Shown here in pieces: positions 58,598 through 64,000 of a stretch of 64,000 nucleotides of DNA (position 1 is the first letter of the stretch; each line of letters begins with the position of its first letter). The notes beneath the pieces were generated by a model. That model did not search any database, was not told the DNA's origin, and was given only the letters and a program-made list of their open reading frames with translations. A program made the translations under genes and the position numbers. Location: positions 57,205 through 121,204 of IMG/VR virus record IMGVR_UViG_3300042987_002221; one strand, given 5' to 3'. The stretch is from a virus.

Positions 58598-61003
58598 ATG
58601 GATTTTAAATCATTATTAGACCAATTAAACCAATTGTCTGAGGCTAAAGAAGAAACAAAGACAGGTGTAAAACACAAAGCCAAACCAGGACGTTATGGCG
58701 GCTATGATCCAGAAACTAACCCTGACAAAGATGACGATGAAAAGAAAGCTGAACCAGCCGCAAAACGTGGTCGTGGTCGTCCTAAGAAAGGTGCTGATAG
58801 CGAAACTGGTGAGGTAAAGAAGTGGGATACTGATACACTACAGAGTTGGATTGTTGGTAATAAACCAAAGAAATTACCTGGTAAAGCCAGTGTAAAACAT
58901 ACTATGAAAGAAGAAAGTGTAGCAGAAGGTACTGATAAAAAATCTTCATTGAAAGATTGGATGAAAGTTGTTTCAGAAAATGTACCTCCAGGGATGAAAC
59001 CTCTAGCTATGATGAATCCACAAAACAAACAAGTTGGAGCAGGTGTTTTAACTAGCAAAAATCCAGCAGTTCAAAAAATGTTAGGTGGCATAGATCCAAA
59101 AGATGTACAAATTGTACAAACTACTGCACAAACTTCAACTCAACCAGCTGCAGGTGCAACAGGTCAAGCACCAACTGGAACACAACCAATGAAGGAAAAA
59201 GAAGGTGATTATTCTGCTAAAAAAGCAAGAGCAGGAAAAGATATCGGTAAGCCAGGTAAGCAATTCAGTAAGATCGCTACAAGTGCAGGCAAACGTTATG
59301 GTTCAAAGGCAGCAGGCGAACGTGTTGCAGGTGCGGTTCTTAAAAATCTAAGAAAAGCCAATGAAGGTGTGGCGGAAGGCTATTCACTAAAGAAAACTAA
59401 TGTTGAAAAAACATTTCATCCAGGTGATCCAGAGGATTTCGGCAGTGTTGATATGACACGAAAAGATACAGATTACGAAATTATTAATAACAAAACAGGT
59501 CAAGTAGTAGGTACTGCAAGTTGGACTACTAATGATTATTTTGGACCAGGGGCAATAAAAATTACCATGAAGAATGGTGCTACACGTTATCTCGATATTA
59601 AGAATAGTGACAAGGGTAATCCACAAAGTGCCTTCAATCGTTTTGTAAAAGATCCAAGTACTTCTAAAAAATATAAAGAGCAAGGTGTGGCGGAAGCAGA
59701 CATTCCATCTGATCAAATGGACATGGGTGCAGGTTTAGGTGCCGGTAGAAGCGATAAAACGTTTGAAGGCAAAAAAGCTAAGCCTGATTTCTTAGATATT
59801 GATAAAGATAAAAACAAAAAAGAATCTATGAAAAAAGCAGCAAGTGACAAGAAAAAGAAAAAAGTTACTGAAAGTTCACATAGACATTCTGCTGCTAGAC
59901 TAATGGGTAAATCACACGCACTAGCAAAAGAAGGATACAATTGCCGTTATGAAGATATGGATGAAGCAAGAGAATATCATGAAGGCTTCAAAGAAGGTTT
60001 AGATGAATGCTATGGTCAGGGTGTATACGAAACTGCACCAGCAATGCCACCAGCAACAGTTTCTGGAATGGCAAGTGCAGCAATGCCTACACTAGAAGAC
60101 GAAATGGACATGTATGAAATGGATAGAACAGAATACATGAGACATAAGGCAAGCACCACACCAGGTGATACATTCAAGGCATTTGGACAAACATTCAAAG
60201 ACACAGAAGTATTAGAAACTGATAGTTTCTTTGAAAGTTTAGATAATCAACTACAGGCACTTTTAGAAAGTGAACAAGTTGATGAAGGTATGACTGTTTC
60301 TATAAGCAAAGGTCAACAAGGAATGCCTGACTCAGTAAGCGTTACTGCTCAAGATGCGGAAGCTGAACAACTTTTAGGCTTGATTAAAACTGCTGGTTTA
60401 GGCTTGTTCGGCGATCAACAGTCTAGTGATTATGGTGCAAGTGATCAAGGTAAAGAATCACATGGGGATATTGAAGTGGTAGGTGATCATGATGGAATGA
60501 TGTCAATCATGAAAAAACTAACAGGTCAATCTGACAGTCAAGATTACGCTGATGAAGAAGGTGAAGAGGAAGAAACTTGTGATTCATGCGGTGAATATGA
60601 AAGTGATTGTGGATGTGATCACGAGGAACAAGTTGATGAAGTTGAAAATGACGAACAACGTGAATTTCAAGTAAGTGAAGACAATCCTCCTGATACAGAT
60701 GCAGCCGAAACTACTGCTGATGAAGAAGCCGAAGCAGCCGAAGATCAAGCATTAGCAACTCAAAATGTAGAGGAAGAGTTGAATGAATGGGCAAATGATG
60801 CAGGGCAAAGTCTTGAAGAGTTCAAAGAAGAAACATTCACAACTGATGATGAGTTCATGATCCAAACAATTGCAGGTGGTTTGAATAAACCTAAATCAAC
60901 AGGACAAACTACTATCCCTGTAATTGCAGGACAAAACGATAGAATGGGATATTCTACTAATGAATCTATTGGTGATTGGAAAAAATTAGCAGGACTCAGA
61001 TAA
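58598..61003 (+). CDS. Large internal head protein candidate with AT-hook and GVAEG sites
   Basis: An 801-residue, highly charged protein. The N-terminal MDFKSLLDQLNQLSEAKEE contains L-S-E|A, a prohead-protease-like leader. RGRGRPKK at 57-64 is an AT-hook for AT-rich DNA. SVAEG (near 107-111), GVAEG (near 257) and GVAEA (near 363) bracket a 101-residue beta module. A very acidic C-terminal third carries Cys pairs (ETCDSCGEYESDCGCDHEE). Together this suggests a scaffold or packaged DNA-associated protein cut during head maturation. Seen: motifs. Inferred: processing and location. Confidence 0.7.
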   Translation: MDFKSLLDQLNQLSEAKEETKTGVKHKAKPGRYGGYDPETNPDKDDDEKKAEPAAKRGRGRPKKGADSETGEVKKWDTDTLQSWIVGNKPKKLPGKASVKHTMKEESVAEGTDKKSSLKDWMKVVSENVPPGMKPLAMMNPQNKQVGAGVLTSKNPAVQKMLGGIDPKDVQIVQTTAQTSTQPAAGATGQAPTGTQPMKEKEGDYSAKKARAGKDIGKPGKQFSKIATSAGKRYGSKAAGERVAGAVLKNLRKANEGVAEGYSLKKTNVEKTFHPGDPEDFGSVDMTRKDTDYEIINNKTGQVVGTASWTTNDYFGPGAIKITMKNGATRYLDIKNSDKGNPQSAFNRFVKDPSTSKKYKEQGVAEADIPSDQMDMGAGLGAGRSDKTFEGKKAKPDFLDIDKDKNKKESMKKAASDKKKKKVTESSHRHSAARLMGKSHALAKEGYNCRYEDMDEAREYHEGFKEGLDECYGQGVYETAPAMPPATVSGMASAAMPTLEDEMDMYEMDRTEYMRHKASTTPGDTFKAFGQTFKDTEVLETDSFFESLDNQLQALLESEQVDEGMTVSISKGQQGMPDSVSVTAQDAEAEQLLGLIKTAGLGLFGDQQSSDYGASDQGKESHGDIEVVGDHDGMMSIMKKLTGQSDSQDYADEEGEEEETCDSCGEYESDCGCDHEEQVDEVENDEQREFQVSEDNPPDTDAAETTADEEAEAAEDQALATQNVEEELNEWANDAGQSLEEFKEETFTTDDEFMIQTIAGGLNKPKSTGQTTIPVIAGQNDRMGYSTNESIGDWKKLAGLR
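59366..59698 (+). repeat. Two further copies of the GVAEG repeat
   Basis: GGTGTGGCGGAAGGC at 59366-59380 (exact) and GGTGTGGCGGAAGCA at 59684-59698 flank a 101-residue module. A third site at 58916-58930 encodes SVAEG with ordinary AT-rich codons, so the peptide is kept there without the DNA repeat. Confidence 0.9.
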
Positions 61004-61024
61004 TTCTATTTAAATTTAGAAACT

Positions 61025-61047
61025 AACCCAGCAACATTGCTGGGTTT
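61025..61047 (+). terminator. Rho-independent-like terminator
   Basis: A perfect stem AACCCAGCA/TGCTGGGTT after the internal head protein gene, ending in a short T-run. Confidence 0.75.
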
Positions 61048-61073
61048 ACCATAAGATAATTTTATTTACAAAA

Positions 61074-61081
61074 GATAAATA
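61074..61081 (+). promoter_or_regulatory. Late promoter GATAAATA abutting the collagen-like gene
   Basis: It ends 5 nt before the ATG at 61087 and has no ribosome site behind it. Confidence 0.65.
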
Positions 61082-61086
61082 TAAGC

Positions 61087-64000
61087 ATGGCTAAACAAAA
61101 TATTGATTTTGGTTCATTTCCAAACGACATCAACGCTGATGCTATACGCACAGCTTTCCAAAAAACCCAACAAAATTTTGATGAGTTGTATTTAAGAGCA
61201 TCAGGTGCGAGTGGTACAAGTGGTGCATCAGGTACCAGTGGTATTAGTGGTTTTTGCGGTATAAGTGGCTTCAGTGGTACAAGTGGATTAAATGGAACCT
61301 CAGTAACACTTGCAGGTACAGTACCAGATTACACTTTTTTACCAAATGGTGCTCCGGCAGGAACACTTTATATTGTTATTAATTCAGGTGGCGGATACAA
61401 TGCAGGTGATGGAGCAGTAAGTAACGGGGACGACACTTGGGGTAATATTGGGCCGATACAAGGTCCATCCGGAGTTAGTGGAGCATCAGGTATAAGCGGA
61501 TTTAGTGGTAGAAGTGGATTCAGTGGCAGATCTGGTACCAGTGGTTTTAGTGGTTCAGGTATAAGTGGTTTCAGTGGATTCAGTGGAACAAGTGGATTCA
61601 GTGGTATAAGTGGATTAAATGGTACTTCTGTTACTCTAGCAGGTTCAGTAGTAGATTACACTTATTTACCAAATGGCACTCCAGCAGGAACTCTTTACAT
61701 TATACTTAATTCAGGTGGCGGATACAATGCAGGTGATGGAGCAGTAAGTAACGGAGACAATACTTGGAGTAATGTTGGACCAATACAAGGACCATCTGGC
61801 GTCAGCGGTACAAGCGGATTTTCGGGTGCATTAGGTATAAGTGGATTCAGTGGCGTAAGTGGTGAAAGTGGCGCAAGTACTAGTGGATTCAGTGGTCTAA
61901 GCGGGTTAAGTGGCTTTTCAGGGATATCTGGTGAAAGTGGATTCAGTGGTGTAAGTGGCTTCAGTGGTAGAAGTGGATTTAGTGGCACAAGTGGCTTCAG
62001 CGGCACAAGTGGATTTAGTGGCACAAGTGGATTTAGTGGCACAAGTGGATTCAGTGGCTTTTCAGGGGCATCTGGTGAAAGTGGTTTTAGTGGTTTTAGT
62101 GGTGTAAGTGGATTCAGCGGAACAAGTGGATTCAGTGGTACCAGTGGTTTTAGTGGTAGAAGTGGATTCAGTGGCACATCTGGATTTAGTGGCACATCTG
62201 GATTCAGTGGAGTAGGTACAAGTGGATTCAGTGGCGTAAGTGGATTCAGCGGTACAGGTACAAGTGGATTCAGTGGTTTTTCTGGAACATCTGGTGAAAG
62301 TGGATTCAGTGGTGTAAGTGGCTTTAGCGGTGTAAGTGGTTTTAGTGGTAGAAGTGGATTCAGCGGTGTAAGTGGCTTCAGTGGAGTTAGTGGATTCAGT
62401 GGTGTAGGTACAAGTGGATTCAGTGGCGTAAGTGGATTTTCAGGGACATCTGGTGAAAGTGGATTCAGTGGAAGAAGTGGATTCAGTGGTTTAGGTGGAT
62501 CTAGCGGTTTTTCTGGAATAAGTGGCTTTTCGGGGACAGCTGGTGAAAGTGGATTTAGCGGTGTAAGTGGATTCAGTGGCAGAAGTGGATTCAGTGGGGT
62601 ATCTGGAACAAGTGGATTCAGTGGTATAAGTGGATTCAGTGGCAGAAGTGGATTCAGTGGGACTTCAGTTACAATAGCTGGATCAGTAATAGATTATACT
62701 TATTTACCAAACGGTACCCCGGCAGGAACACTTTACATTATACTTAATTCAGGTGGCGGATACAATGCAGGTGATGGAGCAGTAAGTAACGGAGACAATA
62801 CTTGGAGTAATATAGGACAATTACAAGGTCCATCCGGCTTTAGTGGTTTTAGCGGTAGATCTGGTTTTAGCGGTACATCTGGCTTCAGTGGATCGATTGG
62901 TGTAAGTGGATTCAGTGGTGTAAGTGGATTCAGTGGTGTAAGTGGATTTAGTGGTGTAAGTGGATCAACTGGATCAGGTATAAGTGGTTTTAGTGGCGTA
63001 AGTGGATTCAGTGGTGTAAGTGGATTCAGTGGCTTCAGCGGCTTCAGCGGCTCAGGGGTAAGTGGATTCAGTGGTGTTAGTGGTTTTAGTGGTAGAAGCG
63101 GTTTTAGTGGTGTAAGTGGATTCAGTGGTGTAAGTGGATTCAGTGGTGTAAGTGGATTTAGTGGTAATTCTGTTACTCTTGCTGGATCAGTAATAGATTA
63201 TACTTATTTACCAAATGGTACTCCGATAGGAACTCTTTATGTCATTCTTAATTCAGGTGGCGGATACAATGCAGGTGATGGAGCAGTAAGTAACGGAGAC
63301 AATACTTGGAGTAATGTTGGACCAATACAAGGTCCATCTGGCTTTAGTGGTTTCAGCGGTACATCTGGTTTCAGCGGTACATCTGGTTTCAGTGGTACAA
63401 GTGGATTCAGTGGAACAAGTGGATTCAGTGGAACAAGTGGATTCAGTGGAACAAGTGGATTCAGCGGTATATCTGGCTTCAGCGGTAGAAGTGGTTTCAG
63501 TGGCGTAAGTGGTTTCAGCGGTGTTAGTGGATTCAGTGGTTTCAGTGGATCAGGTGTAAGTGGCTTCAGTGGTTTCAGTGGATCAGGTGTAAGTGGCTTC
63601 AGCGGCACAAGTGGCTTCAGCGGTATATCTGGCTTCAGCGGTGTAAGTGGATTCAGCGGTGTAAGTGGATTCAGCGGTATATCTGGCTTCAGCGGTGTAA
63701 GTGGCTTCAGTGGTTTCAGTGGATCAGGTGTAAGTGGCTTCAGTGGTTTCAGTGGATCAGGTGTAAGTGGCTTCAGCGGCACAAGTGGCTTCAGCGGCAC
63801 AAGTGGATTCAGCGGCACAAGTGGCTTCAGCGGTGTAAGTGGATTCAGCGGTGTAAGTGGATTCAGCGGTATATCTGGCTTCAGCGGTGTAAGTGGCTTC
63901 AGTGGTTTCAGTGGATCAGGTGTAAGTGGCTTCAGCGGCACAAGTGGCTTCAGCGGTACAAGTGGATTCAGTGGTACAAGTGGATTCAGCGGTATATCTG
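61087..64000 (+). CDS. Collagen-like tail-fibre protein (5' part, runs off the window)
   Basis: An open frame of at least 971 codons without a stop. The N-terminus (MAKQNIDFGSFPNDINADAI, then RTAFQKTQQNFDELYLRASG) resembles the particle-attachment end of other T4-like fibre proteins. The rest is Gly-x-Ser triplets, mainly GFSG(T/V/I/R/F)S, a collagen-like shaft. It is interrupted four times by a nearly identical 60-residue beta domain (TLAGSVIDYTYLPNGTPAG to GDNTWSNVGPIQGPSG) near 61290, 61620, 62660 and 63165. It probably forms a long trimeric host-contact fibre. Confidence 0.85.
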   Translation, partial: MAKQNIDFGSFPNDINADAIRTAFQKTQQNFDELYLRASGASGTSGASGTSGISGFCGISGFSGTSGLNGTSVTLAGTVPDYTFLPNGAPAGTLYIVINSGGGYNAGDGAVSNGDDTWGNIGPIQGPSGVSGASGISGFSGRSGFSGRSGTSGFSGSGISGFSGFSGTSGFSGISGLNGTSVTLAGSVVDYTYLPNGTPAGTLYIILNSGGGYNAGDGAVSNGDNTWSNVGPIQGPSGVSGTSGFSGALGISGFSGVSGESGASTSGFSGLSGLSGFSGISGESGFSGVSGFSGRSGFSGTSGFSGTSGFSGTSGFSGTSGFSGFSGASGESGFSGFSGVSGFSGTSGFSGTSGFSGRSGFSGTSGFSGTSGFSGVGTSGFSGVSGFSGTGTSGFSGFSGTSGESGFSGVSGFSGVSGFSGRSGFSGVSGFSGVSGFSGVGTSGFSGVSGFSGTSGESGFSGRSGFSGLGGSSGFSGISGFSGTAGESGFSGVSGFSGRSGFSGVSGTSGFSGISGFSGRSGFSGTSVTIAGSVIDYTYLPNGTPAGTLYIILNSGGGYNAGDGAVSNGDNTWSNIGQLQGPSGFSGFSGRSGFSGTSGFSGSIGVSGFSGVSGFSGVSGFSGVSGSTGSGISGFSGVSGFSGVSGFSGFSGFSGSGVSGFSGVSGFSGRSGFSGVSGFSGVSGFSGVSGFSGNSVTLAGSVIDYTYLPNGTPIGTLYVILNSGGGYNAGDGAVSNGDNTWSNVGPIQGPSGFSGFSGTSGFSGTSGFSGTSGFSGTSGFSGTSGFSGTSGFSGISGFSGRSGFSGVSGFSGVSGFSGFSGSGVSGFSGFSGSGVSGFSGTSGFSGISGFSGVSGFSGVSGFSGISGFSGVSGFSGFSGSGVSGFSGFSGSGVSGFSGTSGFSGTSGFSGTSGFSGVSGFSGVSGFSGISGFSGVSGFSGFSGSGVSGFSGTSGFSGTSGFSGTSGFSGIS
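61200..64000 (+). repeat. Collagen-like GGATTCAGTGG-type repeat tract
   Basis: Imperfect 18-nt units (GFSGxS) repeat over most of 2.8 kb, with blocks of higher-order repetition after 63340 where units of about 100 nt recur almost unchanged. The variable residue is mostly encoded by ACA, GTA, ATA or AGA. Confidence 0.92.

Noticed and set aside
61695-63941. Long minus-strand frames rich in PLNPL repeats (61695-62195 and 63237-63941)
   Set aside because: They are the antisense of the Gly-x-Ser triplets of the collagen-like gene; the repeat keeps the opposite strand free of stops.
61200-64000. CRISPR-like or diversity-generating repeat array
   Set aside because: The repeats are in-frame coding triplets without unique spacers. 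No reverse transcriptase, template repeat or cas gene is present.
1-64000. tRNA genes
   Set aside because: No cloverleaf with a GTTCGA-type T arm and matching acceptor stem was found by eye; the few GTTCGA strings lie in coding sequence.

Overview
The window is a 64 kb piece of a large, AT-rich T4-like myovirus genome. It is strictly lytic in character: there is no integrase, repressor or plasmid gene. The T4-type core is clear: terminase subunits, head completion gp4, neck gp13 and gp14, sheath-completion gp15, tail sheath and tube, gp32, UvsX, UvsY, UvsW, primase gp61, helicase gp41, clamp-loader gp62, a DexA-like exonuclease and a dNMP kinase. Many gene types resemble those of T4-like cyanophages, but no photosynthesis gene is present. 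The host was probably a proteobacterium: consensus TTGACA/TATAAT promoters are reused many times, ribosome sites are AAGGAG-like, and one small gene resembles the bacterial BPSL0761 family. No tRNA gene, CRISPR array or reverse transcriptase was seen.

Layout. 1-4.1 kb: virion structural genes and large terminase. 4.1-7.0 kb: a 959-aa modular protein punctuated by a repeated 15-nt unit encoding GVAEG. 7-10.9 kb: gp32, UvsX, UvsY. 10.9-18.7 kb: an accessory block of small genes with a more GC-rich codon style, each gene or pair behind its own strong sigma70-like promoter. It holds an AAA ATPase, a DRB0094-type RNA ligase, a cyclic-phosphate-receiver-like protein, zinc proteins, small membrane proteins and an SPFH lipoprotein. 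18.7-19.6 kb: a GIY-YIG homing endonuclease inserted at the 3' end of the SPFH gene. 19.6-22.4 kb: two paralogous genes with capsid-targeting-like N-termini. 22.4-25.7 kb: UvsW, gp62 and partners. 25.7-30.4 kb: overlapping small genes, many ending in F-x-L-R-W/F, with DexA. 30.8-31.5 kb: a second GIY-YIG gene. 31.5-34.8 kb: a structural protein, primase and helicase. 34.8-43.4 kb: head, fibre and other virion genes, a RecB-like nuclease and a DUF5672-like glycosyltransferase. 43.4-47 kb (minus strand): Nudix, gp15, gp14. 47-51 kb: a large conserved protein, MazG, a 465-nt gene-free stretch that folds strongly, gp13, dNMP kinase and an HNH endonuclease. 51-61 kb: sheath, tube, tube-like protein, gp4, small terminase and probable internal head proteins, including a second GVAEG-containing protein. 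61-64 kb: the start of a collagen-like fibre gene that runs off the window.

Expression appears to use two systems. Early and accessory genes have sigma70-type promoters. Virion genes follow TATAAATA-like late promoters, here mostly GATAAATA. At nine genes the late motif ends only 4-5 nt before the start codon, so those mRNAs should be leaderless. The most unusual signals are the GVAEG-delimited modules, which look like a protease-processed, recombination-assembled capsid polyprotein; the SPFH gene whose displaced old 3' end survives beyond the homing endonuclease; a covarying hairpin shared by the two GIY-YIG leaders; the tandem small-gene family; and the structured intergenic RNA candidate.
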